From positions 1 to 55,126 of the forward strand of contig JAGYNZ010000017.1 in assembly GCA_018399745.1 (NCBI GenBank): a DNA stretch of 55,126 nt, given 5' to 3'. The notes beneath the pieces were generated by a model. It searched no databases and was not told where the DNA came from. It saw only the letters and a program-made list of their open reading frames with translations. A program made the position numbers and the translations under genes. Below are positions 1-8,325 of the stretch, one piece after another (position 1 is the first letter of the stretch; the number at the start of each line of letters is the position of its first letter). The DNA comes from Deltaproteobacteria bacterium. Lineage in GTDB: Bacteria > Desulfobacterota > Dissulfuribacteria > Dissulfuribacterales > UBA3076.

Positions 1-29
1 TTTTTTACTGCGAAACTTCAGTTATTATC

Positions 30-425
30 ATGAAAAAAATTGGAGAATTGTATCAGACTGCGGATTGGAAAACAGAGAAACACGTTCCGATCATCGAATG
101 TCCTGACAGAGTTACTGCGGACGAGATGTTTGATATCAAGGTATCGCTGGGAAAGGAAATAGCACATCCCAATACAACGGAGCACCACATTCGATGGATT
201 CAGCTCTTTTTTCATCCGGAGGGAGAGAAGTTCGCTTACCATATAGGGAACTTTGAGTTCACTGCGCATGGAGAAACTGCAGATGGACCAAATCAGGGAC
301 CCGTTTATACCAATCATTCGGTAACAGCAACCATAAAAATCAAGAAATCTGGAATCATCCATGCCACTGCACTATGCAATATTCACGGTCTGTGGGAGAG
401 CAGTAAGGAGTTAGCGATAGGTTAA
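30..425 (+). CDS. Class II superoxide reductase (neelaredoxin-type)
   Basis: A 131-residue cytoplasmic enzyme expected to reduce superoxide to hydrogen peroxide at a single non-heme iron, a protective activity typical of anaerobes. The family's ligand pattern is visible: EKHVP (H18), HPNTTEHH (H46, H52) and CNIHGLW near the C-terminus (C116, H119). The N-terminal desulforedoxin iron-cysteine domain of two-iron desulfoferrodoxins is absent, so this is the one-iron form, and the length fits. The start ATG has no strong ribosome binding site. The gene lies at the window edge, so its upstream neighbours are unknown, and it is followed by a long gap. The family call is firm; the role in oxidative stress is known for the family rather than shown here. 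Confidence 0.93.
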   Translation: MKKIGELYQTADWKTEKHVPIIECPDRVTADEMFDIKVSLGKEIAHPNTTEHHIRWIQLFFHPEGEKFAYHIGNFEFTAHGETADGPNQGPVYTNHSVTATIKIKKSGIIHATALCNIHGLWESSKELAIG

Positions 426-1184
426 GTGCTTCGATTTGCAAGTACTATAGTACTATAACGCATTTCAATGAGCATGATCTTTGCGATGCTTATACTAAAT
501 TAAGCCTGAGTTCATGACCAATGGCAGACTTGGTCCTTTATATGAAAATAGAATTCCTTATAGCCTGAGGATTGCCTTGACTCAACCATATATTGTGATA
601 TTTTCATTTTTCGTTGTGCCTGATTTCAGGCATGGGGGTTTGTGAATAACTATGTCATTTAATTTATGAATCGAGGTTACTGTCAAATTTATTTATAGCC
701 CCTTGGTATTGCCCCTTTTTTTGCCGCTGAGATGTGTTTCTAATTCCGTCTGATTTTTTAAATTTCTCATTAATAATATGAAATAATTAAGAAACTTTAA
801 AACGCTGGTCTTGAGGTTTTCCTGCTTCAGACCGATAAGCTTTTTTGGTAATGTTCCCGGGTTTAAATTATAATATGATCTGGCTGAGAAGATCCGGTCC
901 GCGGCGTTGCTTCGATTTTGGAGTCACTGCTATATAAGTCAGCAGTCGGCATTATCTGTAAAAAATACATCTTTCAGCTTTTTTGAGCGGAATCATGTTG
1001 CAGGATTTTTGGGGGTGCAGTCACAATATTAATTTATTATTTGGATCATATCTGACTTAAGGTCCTCAGGACAGGCTTTAAAAACTCTTGGTATCGATTT
1101 TCAGCGTACCTAATCAGTGGCCACCAACCAAATCATTGTCTAAAATGGAAATTCCTATACTATAAATTAAGAAAAGGAAAGGTC
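426..1184. other. Long non-coding gap
   Basis: About 760 bases after the superoxide reductase gene contain no convincing coding frame, no tRNA-like fold and no obvious repeat. The composition is AT-rich with many stops in all frames. It may hold the promoter of the downstream sensor kinase and could be decayed sequence, but I see no feature I can name. Confidence 0.5.
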
Positions 1185-1271
1185 ATGGATACTTTACCTG
1201 CCATTATGGAATTAATTTATACAATGATGATCGCAACCGGGATCGAATGCAAAATTCTACCAATGCCTTAA
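1185..1271 (+). CDS. Possible 28-codon leader ORF overlapping the kinase start
   Basis: An ATG preceded by a purine-rich aaaaggaaaggtc opens a 28-codon frame that ends in TAA 25 bases inside the following kinase gene, in a different frame. The kinase ATG itself has a weaker ribosome binding site, so translation of this short frame could help ribosomes reach it. The predicted peptide is hydrophobic and resembles nothing I recognise. It may be chance. Confidence 0.25.
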   Translation: MDTLPAIMELIYTMMIATGIECKILPMP

Positions 1272-2698
1272 TTGTTGACGACGAAAAAAGTATATGTGAA
1301 TTACTGACTGAAGTTCTGTCAGAGATGGGCTTTAATATCACAGCTACTTGTTCCCCGGTCGAAGCCCTTGAAATGGCAACGTGCCAACGCTATGATCTTG
1401 CCGTTCTTGATGTTCAAATGCCTCAGATGGACGGGATTTCTCTTTCCCGAAAATTACGTGCCAACAATCCCTCTATTGGTATCATACTCATTACGGGATA
1501 TGGTAATTTCAGAATTGCCCTGGAGGCCATTAAACTCGGTGTCTCGGACTTTATCGAGAAGCCATTCAATATCAGGGAGCTGCTGGTCAGCGTCAACCGT
1601 TTAATAGAGCGTCAGCGCCTTGAACGGGAAATCCGTGAGAAGACTGAACTGCTGATACAGTCAGAAGCGCAATATCGTATCCTTGTAGATAATATCGCAG
1701 ACGGGGTGGCCGTCTTTTCCGAGGGCAAGATTATTTTTCATAATAAATTTTTCAGCCGTTTACTCGGTCTTGAGTCCATGACATTATACCGGCGTACTAT
1801 GGCTGATCTGCTGCATCCCCATGATCGAACCAGGGCCATTCATGATTTTACAAAACTGATGAAAAACCGGGGTAACAGCTCGTTCAGATATCGATTCAGA
1901 AAAAACGACGGGTCATACTGTTGGGTATCTGTTAATAGCTCAGTGATCAATTACAGAGACAAGCCAAGCATACTTTCGACCTTTCGTGATATTACACCAT
2001 ATGTCGATATGGAGAATTACCGGGAGGATATGGAAAAGATGCTGCGCCACGATATGTATTCCCGTCTGGTGGCGATTGTGGGTCTTGCCAACCGCTTACT
2101 GGACAAAACTGAACTCAGCGAAACACAAAAGAGGTGTTGCCACCATATCCAGCAGTGCGGAAAACAACTGGAAAAGATGGTTAATAACTATCTTAATGTT
2201 GCACGTCTGGAACACGGTTTATATAAGCCGCGCCCAGAACAGTTCAACTTTATGGAAATGGTCGCCCAGGTCGTCGGCACCCTCAGGAATATCGCGAACA
2301 AAAAGAAGGTTGATATCGTTATTATCTTTAATAAAAAACTTTATACCCCTGGACAAAGACTACTTTTTATTGGAGATAGGACATATCTGCAAAGTGCACT
2401 GGAAAACCTGGTTAAAAATGCCATTGAGGCCTCACCCCAGGACCAGTCCATCAGGATCAAAATCAAACATGATAAGACACGGGTCTGGGTCAGTGTGCAT
2501 AACTGGGGTATGGTACCTGAACAGATTCATTCATGTTTTTTTGAAAAGTACACGACTGCCGGGAAGAAAGATGGGACAGGACTTGGAACCTATATGGCCC
2601 ATCTTGTTGTGACCGGCCATGGGGGCTCTATATCATTTGAATCCTCACAAGATGAGGGTACTACGGTCAAAATAGAATTGCCTGTTAAGAGTATCTAA
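1247..2698 (+). CDS. Response regulator-PAS-histidine kinase hybrid
   Basis: A 483-residue soluble signalling protein. The N-terminal receiver domain (about 5-120) has the acidic pair DD, the phospho-acceptor D55 in LAVLDVQMP and K105 in EKPF. A coiled stretch leads to a PAS domain (about 138-250), then a HisKA-like helix with H268 (LRHDMYSRL), and a GHKL ATPase domain with N-box LVKNAIEA (N391) and G2 box GTGLGTYMAHLV near 443. There is no membrane segment, so it probably takes input from a partner kinase through the receiver or from a ligand in the PAS domain. No dedicated response regulator gene is adjacent, and the target is unknown. An overlapping short upstream frame may couple its translation. 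Confidence 0.9.
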   Translation: MQNSTNALIVDDEKSICELLTEVLSEMGFNITATCSPVEALEMATCQRYDLAVLDVQMPQMDGISLSRKLRANNPSIGIILITGYGNFRIALEAIKLGVSDFIEKPFNIRELLVSVNRLIERQRLEREIREKTELLIQSEAQYRILVDNIADGVAVFSEGKIIFHNKFFSRLLGLESMTLYRRTMADLLHPHDRTRAIHDFTKLMKNRGNSSFRYRFRKNDGSYCWVSVNSSVINYRDKPSILSTFRDITPYVDMENYREDMEKMLRHDMYSRLVAIVGLANRLLDKTELSETQKRCCHHIQQCGKQLEKMVNNYLNVARLEHGLYKPRPEQFNFMEMVAQVVGTLRNIANKKKVDIVIIFNKKLYTPGQRLLFIGDRTYLQSALENLVKNAIEASPQDQSIRIKIKHDKTRVWVSVHNWGMVPEQIHSCFFEKYTTAGKKDGTGLGTYMAHLVVTGHGGSISFESSQDEGTTVKIELPVKSI

Positions 2699-2874
2699 AT
2701 TCATGTTACTCAATTTATTCCCGAAATACTGTCCATAAGCCGTATCCATATTGATAAAAAACAGAGAATAACAAGGTATTCAATACACAGGACTTGAATG
2801 TATAGCTATCTCCAGAGTACAATAAATTCTGTTTGTATATTAGAATAACTTATCGTACAGGTTTAAAAAATCTT

Positions 2875-3882
2875 ATGGAGAACAAAGATACATTTTTTGA
2901 CGATTTCGATTCTATCCTTCCCGCGGCTAAAGAGGTTATTGAAATTGAGTTAGCAGGGATCAAGAGGGTTAGAGATCATCTGGATGAGGGCTTTGTAAAG
3001 GCCATTAAACTGCTGCTTAAAACCAAAGGCAGGGTGGTAATAACAGGAATAGGTAAATCGGGGCTTGTCGCCAGAAAGATTACCGCCACCCTGGCCAGCA
3101 CAGGTACGCCCTCTATGTTTCTTCATCCGGTAGAGGCCATGCATGGTGATCTGGGCATGGTTACCAAAGATGATATCATAATTGCCCTTTCAAATAGCGG
3201 CGAGACACAGGAACTCACAGATTTAATACCTGCCTTCAAAAACAGGGGAATTCCTGTAATCGCCTTGACCGGCAATAGAGAATCGACCCTTGGCAAGAGC
3301 AGCGAGGCAATGATCGACACAGGGGTTGACAGAGAGGCCTGCGCTCTCGGGCTCGCCCCTACTGCCAGTACTACAGCAACTCTGGCTGCTGGTGACGCAC
3401 TGGCAGTGGTGCTTCTCAAGATGCGTCGATTTAATGAAGATGATTTTAGGAAAAATCATCCTGCCGGAACCCTGGGTGACAGGCTCAGAGTCCATGTGCG
3501 AGAGGTGATGATTACCGGGGCTGATATTCCGCTTGTGCGGCCGGGGACTGCCATGCCCGAATTACTCCAGGAAATGGACCTCAAGGGTCTGGGTTCGGTT
3601 TTAGTGCTTGACGGCGAGGAATCAGTAATTGGGATTGTAACAGATGGTGATCTGAGAAGGGCGCTGATTAATACGGGAGACCTGTCGGAAAAGGTTGTAG
3701 AGCAGGTGATGACCAAAGATCCCAAGGGTATTTCACCCGAAGCCCTTGCAGCAGAGGCTCTCGCCCGTATGGAAAAACACCTGATTACAGTATTGCCTGT
3801 TGTTGAAACAAGCGGCCAACTGGTTGGGGTGGTACATCTCCATGATCTTTTGGGTAAAGGACAATTCAGATTTGTTGTTTGA
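2875..3882 (+). CDS. kdsD: D-arabinose 5-phosphate isomerase (KdsD/KpsF/GutQ family)
   Basis: Interconverts ribulose 5-phosphate and arabinose 5-phosphate, the first step towards Kdo for lipopolysaccharide. An SIS sugar-isomerase domain comes first (TGIGKSGLVARK, HPVEAMHGDLG and SNSGETQEL are characteristic), followed by two CBS domains from about residue 200 to the end. I chose ATG 2875 (335 residues) because the reading frame can be extended upstream only to a TTG at 2833, and 2875 gives the usual family length. The next 195 bases up to ssb hold a short open frame without a standard start codon. The neighbours do not form a Kdo operon. Confidence in the enzyme family is high. Confidence 0.93.
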   Translation: MENKDTFFDDFDSILPAAKEVIEIELAGIKRVRDHLDEGFVKAIKLLLKTKGRVVITGIGKSGLVARKITATLASTGTPSMFLHPVEAMHGDLGMVTKDDIIIALSNSGETQELTDLIPAFKNRGIPVIALTGNRESTLGKSSEAMIDTGVDREACALGLAPTASTTATLAAGDALAVVLLKMRRFNEDDFRKNHPAGTLGDRLRVHVREVMITGADIPLVRPGTAMPELLQEMDLKGLGSVLVLDGEESVIGIVTDGDLRRALINTGDLSEKVVEQVMTKDPKGISPEALAAEALARMEKHLITVLPVVETSGQLVGVVHLHDLLGKGQFRFVV

Positions 3883-4077
3883 CTTCGTATTAGTAAGGAC
3901 TGATTACACTGCAGAAAGACCTGAAACACGATTCCACTCAAAATGTTTCGGCAAGAGGCGAGATTTTCGATGTACAATGCACGCTCAGCCCCAGTAGCAT
4001 TATCGAAGAAATTGAAGCAACGCTTTGTATGGAGCATTTTCAACGGAATCAAAGCATGACCGAAGGAGGGTAGGTAT

Positions 4078-4482
4078 ATGGCAAAGGGCCTTAATAAGGT
4101 TTTGCTCATTGGGCGTTTGGGAACAGATCCAGAAATACGTTATACCTCTGATGGAACGGCAGTAGCTAATTTCAGCATGGCCACAAATCGTCCAATAAAA
4201 CGTGGTGACCAGTGGGAAGAGGAGACAGACTGGCACCGGGTTGTGGCCTGGAGGAGGCTTGCGGAAATATGCGGCGAGTATCTGAGAAAAGGGAGCAATG
4301 TCTTTGTCGAAGGCCAGATAAGGACCCGGTCCTGGGAAGACAGAGATGGGAACAAGCGATGGACTACAGAAGTAGTTGCCAGAGATATGGTAATGTTAGA
4401 CTCTAAAGGAGACAGGGCCCCGGGAACAGAAACAGATCTCGAGCCACCACAGCCGCCTATAGAGGACGACGTTCCTTTTTGA
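4078..4482 (+). CDS. ssb: Single-stranded DNA-binding protein
   Basis: A 134-residue SSB. The N-terminal OB fold (GLNKVLLIGRLGTDPEIRYT, then FSMATNRP and a W-rich middle) binds single-stranded DNA at forks and repair sites. A short acidic proline-containing linker leads to the conserved tip DDVPF that docks partner proteins. A strong gaaggaggg ribosome binding site precedes the ATG. The stop codon overlaps the TTG start of the next gene, suggesting translational coupling. It is somewhat shorter than the Escherichia coli protein because of a compact linker. Confidence 0.97.
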   Translation: MAKGLNKVLLIGRLGTDPEIRYTSDGTAVANFSMATNRPIKRGDQWEEETDWHRVVAWRRLAEICGEYLRKGSNVFVEGQIRTRSWEDRDGNKRWTTEVVARDMVMLDSKGDRAPGTETDLEPPQPPIEDDVPF

Positions 4483-5666
4483 TATCCCCTTTATTGCAAA
4501 GCAGACAGAATCCTGAGGTCCGGCGTCTCGACAGGCTATTTGAAAAGGCCCTCAAAAGTGGTGTCTTTCCAGGGGCCTCGCTGATCGTAGCCAATGGCGG
4601 AGAAGTTGTGCTTGAAGCTACCTGGGGCGGGGTGACACATGTTCCCTGGTCTGCAAGGGTCAGTCCCATTACGGTCTATGATCTTGCATCCCTTACCAAA
4701 CCCCTCGCTGTCACACTTTCTGTCATGGCCTTGATAGAAAAGGGCAAATTGCAGCTTGATGACACCCTGGACTCAATTCTTTCTGAAGTACCTTTAGACA
4801 AAATTCAAATATCCATCCGTCATCTTTTAGGCCATACATCAGGCTTGCCGGCCTGCAGACCATTTTATAAGGAATTAATTCACGTTGTGCGTGATTTCCG
4901 GCCTTTGGAAATGAAAAAAATGCTCCTGGCAGAACCCCTGATATCTGCCCCTGAAACGCATGCCGAGTATAGCGACCTTGGATTTATGCTTCTCGGCTGG
5001 GTAATAGAGAGAGTCACAGGTAAATGCCTGGCAGATGCCTCACAAGAGTTGGTATTTGAACCTTTACACGTAAAAGACCTATATTTCGCCCCTCCAGACG
5101 CTGAGGCAACTGGGCAAATCTCCCATAAGCTGCCTTTAACAAATGGGGAAACAGGGGATTTTATCCAGATGTGCCGTAATGGGCTTGTAGCGCCTACAGA
5201 GGTATGCCCGGTCAGGAAAAGGGTGGTTTGCGGCGAGGTCCATGACCTGAATGCATGGGTGATCGGGGGGGCAGCAGGGCATGCCGGTCTTTTCGGAACC
5301 GCAGGATCCGTGGCAAGGCTCCTCCTGAGGCTCCTTGATGTTTATAAGGGTAGAGGGGTCTGCCCGAATTTTTCCAAGGCACTGCTTCAGGAGTTTTGGC
5401 ATATTCAAGATCCCCGTGCCGGCAGCACTTGGGCCCTTGGGTTTGACACCCCGTCTCCGGTCGACTCCAGTGCAGGCAGCGGTTTTTCGCCTGAAAGTAT
5501 AGGCCATCTGGGTTTTACCGGTACATCATTCTGGATGGACCTGGAGTACGAGTTGCTGGTCGTGCTCCTTGCCAACCGCACTTTCCCAAAGGCCGACAGA
5601 GAGAGTCAGGACAAAATGCGCCAATTCCGGCCTTTGCTTCATAATTTTGTCAGGGAGATGTGGTGA
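4479..5666 (+). CDS. Serine hydrolase, beta-lactamase (S12) family
   Basis: A 395-residue serine hydrolase of the class C beta-lactamase/esterase/D-aminopeptidase fold. The motifs in order are SLTK (S71 nucleophile, K74), YSD (Y164) and HLGFTG near residue 345, which replaces KTG. There is no signal peptide, so it is probably cytoplasmic. The substrate cannot be read from sequence: peptidoglycan fragments, D-amino peptides or esters are all possible, and a true antibiotic-resistance role is unlikely. The only plausible start is a TTG that overlaps the ssb stop codon; the first in-frame ATG would delete the catalytic region. Confidence 0.85.
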   Translation: MISPLLQSRQNPEVRRLDRLFEKALKSGVFPGASLIVANGGEVVLEATWGGVTHVPWSARVSPITVYDLASLTKPLAVTLSVMALIEKGKLQLDDTLDSILSEVPLDKIQISIRHLLGHTSGLPACRPFYKELIHVVRDFRPLEMKKMLLAEPLISAPETHAEYSDLGFMLLGWVIERVTGKCLADASQELVFEPLHVKDLYFAPPDAEATGQISHKLPLTNGETGDFIQMCRNGLVAPTEVCPVRKRVVCGEVHDLNAWVIGGAAGHAGLFGTAGSVARLLLRLLDVYKGRGVCPNFSKALLQEFWHIQDPRAGSTWALGFDTPSPVDSSAGSGFSPESIGHLGFTGTSFWMDLEYELLVVLLANRTFPKADRESQDKMRQFRPLLHNFVREMW

Positions 5667-5715
5667 GTAAAGAGAAGTCGCAGAATCAATAAAACGGTTA
5701 GAATTATCCTGAAAA

Positions 5716-7188
5716 ATGCGTTCGGTCTTAGAAGAACTCAAAATCCTTTCTTTTTCCATGGAGGTCTATATGGCCGGCGGGCCAGTGAGGGACTGGTTTC
5801 TGGGCAGAGAGGTACTGGATCTCGATCTGGTAGTGCCGGACGGCGCCATTAACCTTGCCAGACACTTTGCCCAGATTACAACAGGGCACTTTGTCATGCT
5901 GGATGAGAAGGAAAAGGTGGCCAGGGTTGTCTGCAAGGATCTTGTTCTGGATTTCAGCCAGTACAGGTATGCAGCCAGTAACATCGAGGAGGACCTGTGC
6001 CAGCGGGACTTCACTATAAATGCCATGGCACTGCCACTGTCTTCAGCCATTCCTTTTCTCAATAATCACCTACAACTTACCACCTGCAATTCACAACCCA
6101 CTGTCATAGACCCTACAGGAGGTCTTACAGACCTTGATAATCAAATAATAAGGGCAATTTCTCAGAAAAACCTTGAGTCTGATCCTTTAAGGCTCTTAAG
6201 GGCCTGCCGTTTCAGGTCCCAGCTGGATTTTGAGATAGAGCAGCAGACATGGGATTATATCAGGGATCTGTCACGTTCTGTGGACTCAGTCGCACCAGAA
6301 CGAGTCAGCCATGAATTAAGACTTATCATGAATTCTGAAAGGGCGGGCAGGACACTTCACGAGATGGTAGAGGTCGGATTGCTCCAGGCGCTGATACATG
6401 AGATCACACCCATGGAAGGCATGGCTCAGCCGGGTTATCATCATCTGGATGTCCTGGGGCACAGTCTTGCGGCGGTTGAGGCCATGGAGGATCTTATTGT
6501 TGATCCTTGCAGTAAATTTTTTCCATGTGGCCACACGAAACACTGGATTGCTGAAAATAGTTCTAGAATTTCTGATCTTAAGTGGGCGGCCTTACTTCAT
6601 GACGTTGGCAAGCCAAGCTGCAAAGGAGAAAAACAGGGACGCCCTACCTTTTACTGCCATGACCATAAAGGCTCAGACATGGTCCTGAAAATAGGAAGGC
6701 GTCTTCGCTGGCCTAAAAAAGAAACTATATTTGTAGCCAAGATGGTGAAACTTCATATGCGGGCATTTCATCTCCTGAAGGATCTTAGACAAGGAGGACC
6801 AACCAAACGGGCCATGAGGCGACTCCTTATGGAAACCGGCGCTGATTACCCGGCCTTTTTCCTCCTCTCCATGGCTGACAGCATGTCAGGCTGTGGACCG
6901 CTCAAGCCGTTGGAGCTCGATACGGAATTGGCCGGACTGTGGAAAAAGGTGCATTTTTTTTATCAGGAACGACTAAAGCCGGTAAAGACGAAGCCCCGGC
7001 TCCTTACCGGCCATGATCTTCAAAGGATCTTTGGCCTTTCTCCCGGTCCATTTATAGGAAAAACCCTGGATGCTCTGGAACAGGCACAGGTAGAAGGGGA
7101 GGTCGGTACCAGGGACGAGGCCGTAAGTTGGCTGAAGGCCTGGTTTGATTCTGATGAGGCTACCGGGACCAATGTATCTCAGTCTTAA
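5716..7188 (+). CDS. CCA-adding-type tRNA nucleotidyltransferase with HD domain
   Basis: A 490-residue class II nucleotidyltransferase of the poly(A) polymerase / CCA-adding group, acting on tRNA 3' ends. The head has GGPVRD and the metal-binding DLDLVV (about 20-42), followed by RRDFTINAMA-like QRDFTINAMAL and the RLLRACRF helix that recognises nucleotides. From about residue 290 an HD phosphohydrolase domain (LLHDVGKP) follows, as in many bacterial family members. Whether it adds all of CCA, only CC or only A, or is a poly(A) polymerase, cannot be decided by eye. A short low-complexity insertion of about 14 residues lies just before the VIDPTGG motif. The gene overlaps the frame of the next, whose real start is inside its 3' end. 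Confidence 0.87.
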   Translation: MRSVLEELKILSFSMEVYMAGGPVRDWFLGREVLDLDLVVPDGAINLARHFAQITTGHFVMLDEKEKVARVVCKDLVLDFSQYRYAASNIEEDLCQRDFTINAMALPLSSAIPFLNNHLQLTTCNSQPTVIDPTGGLTDLDNQIIRAISQKNLESDPLRLLRACRFRSQLDFEIEQQTWDYIRDLSRSVDSVAPERVSHELRLIMNSERAGRTLHEMVEVGLLQALIHEITPMEGMAQPGYHHLDVLGHSLAAVEAMEDLIVDPCSKFFPCGHTKHWIAENSSRISDLKWAALLHDVGKPSCKGEKQGRPTFYCHDHKGSDMVLKIGRRLRWPKKETIFVAKMVKLHMRAFHLLKDLRQGGPTKRAMRRLLMETGADYPAFFLLSMADSMSGCGPLKPLELDTELAGLWKKVHFFYQERLKPVKTKPRLLTGHDLQRIFGLSPGPFIGKTLDALEQAQVEGEVGTRDEAVSWLKAWFDSDEATGTNVSQS

Positions 7189-8047
7189 TCAATATCTGCG
7201 CTCTGTTTTTGGAGAACGGGTGCAAAAAATTTCCCTGGACGCGGGTTTCACATGCCCCAACCGGGACGGAACCAAGGGCAGGGGCGGCTGCATATACTGT
7301 GATGCCCTGGGCTCAGGGACCGGTGCCCATGAATCAGGTAAAGACATAGCGGAGCAGATGAAGGCAGGAATCAATTGGGCAGGCAGACGCTACGGTGCCA
7401 GGAAATTTATCGCCTACTTTCAGTCTTTCTCCAATACCTATGGCCCGCTTGGCAGGCTTGAGGCCGTTTACACACAGGCCCTCATAGGACCCGAAGTAGT
7501 AGGTCTCTCTATCGGCACCCGCCCTGATTGTGTGGATAAAGAGCGTCTGGAGCTGATTTCACGTCTTGGTGAAGGTCGCATGGTATGGATGGAATATGGA
7601 CTTCAAAGTGCTTCCGATGCCACGCTGGCAAGGATCAACAGGAAGCATACAGTATTCGATTTCATTCGGGCTGTTGAGATTTCAAAGGAATACGGTCTGA
7701 TGACCTGCGCGCATATAATATTCGGACTGCCCGGCGAAGGACGTAACGAGATGCAAGACACTGTAAGGCTTCTGGCAAACCTCAAGGTGGATGGGGTCAA
7801 GTTTCACCATCAATATGTCGTGAAGAATACCGAGCTTAACCGGCTTTACATGGCCGGTAAATATAAACCCATTACACAGGAAGATTATGTGGAAACGGTT
7901 GCCTGGGCCCTGGCAAATCTGCCCCCAGGTACTGTTATCCAAAGACTGACAGGAGATCCCCCCAGGAATCTGCTGGTAGCCCCTGACTGGTCATTTGATA
8001 AAAGGCAGACTATCTCCATGATTCATGACAGGATAAAAAATATCTGA
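7172..8047 (+). CDS. Radical SAM protein, TIGR01212/YhcC family
   Basis: A 291-residue radical SAM protein. The cluster-binding cysteines sit in CPNRDGTKGRGGCIYC near residue 23; the wide spacing before CxxC is typical of this YhcC subgroup rather than the classical CxxxCxxC. Later segments such as GLSIGTRPDC, GLQS and HIIFGLPGE mark the radical SAM barrel. The true function of the family is not established; tRNA or sulfur chemistry has been suggested. I chose ATG 7172 (MYLSLNQYLRS), which overlaps the end of the nucleotidyltransferase gene; ATG 7154 and TTG 7145 are alternatives. Overlap suggests cotranscription. Confidence 0.9.
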   Translation: MYLSLNQYLRSVFGERVQKISLDAGFTCPNRDGTKGRGGCIYCDALGSGTGAHESGKDIAEQMKAGINWAGRRYGARKFIAYFQSFSNTYGPLGRLEAVYTQALIGPEVVGLSIGTRPDCVDKERLELISRLGEGRMVWMEYGLQSASDATLARINRKHTVFDFIRAVEISKEYGLMTCAHIIFGLPGEGRNEMQDTVRLLANLKVDGVKFHHQYVVKNTELNRLYMAGKYKPITQEDYVETVAWALANLPPGTVIQRLTGDPPRNLLVAPDWSFDKRQTISMIHDRIKNI

Positions 8048-8049
8048 AC

Positions 8050-8238
8050 TGTAATAGGCCTTTTGTTGATGCCGGTCGCATTTACAGCGGGTTGATGGAT
8101 ATGATGGACGACGCAGAACTGATGTTTGTCATAGGACACGACATGGGCCACGTGATTAAAAAACACGTCAAGAAAAAGATCATTATTGCCTATGCCGGCA
8201 GCTCGGGACGTGAGGTTGTAGCGTTATTAGCCGTCTGA
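8050..8238 (+). pseudogene. Remnant of an M48-type metallopeptidase
   Basis: A reading frame of about 62 codons directly after the radical SAM gene resembles the core of M48 zinc peptidases: YSGLMDMMDDAEL followed by VIGHDMGHVIKKH. In intact enzymes the motif is HExxH; here it reads HDMGH, so the catalytic glutamate is replaced. There is no start codon in a useful position, the N-terminal and C-terminal parts are missing, and the frame ends in TGA. I read it as a decayed fragment left by a deletion. The family match is from memory of the conserved 'SGLMDMMDD...GHE.GHV' pattern. Confidence 0.7.
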
Positions 8239-8325
8239 CAAGATTCAGACAGTAACACTCGAGTCAAAACTTTTCCAATAATCATACGGGCACTGATAAA
8301 TATCAGGGAATAGCCAACTCCCCCT

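Noticed and set aside
3456-4109. Long minus-strand frame (217 codons) under kdsD
   Set aside because: It is antisense to a confident gene with normal codon use; the translation is Ser/Arg/Thr-rich without motifs.
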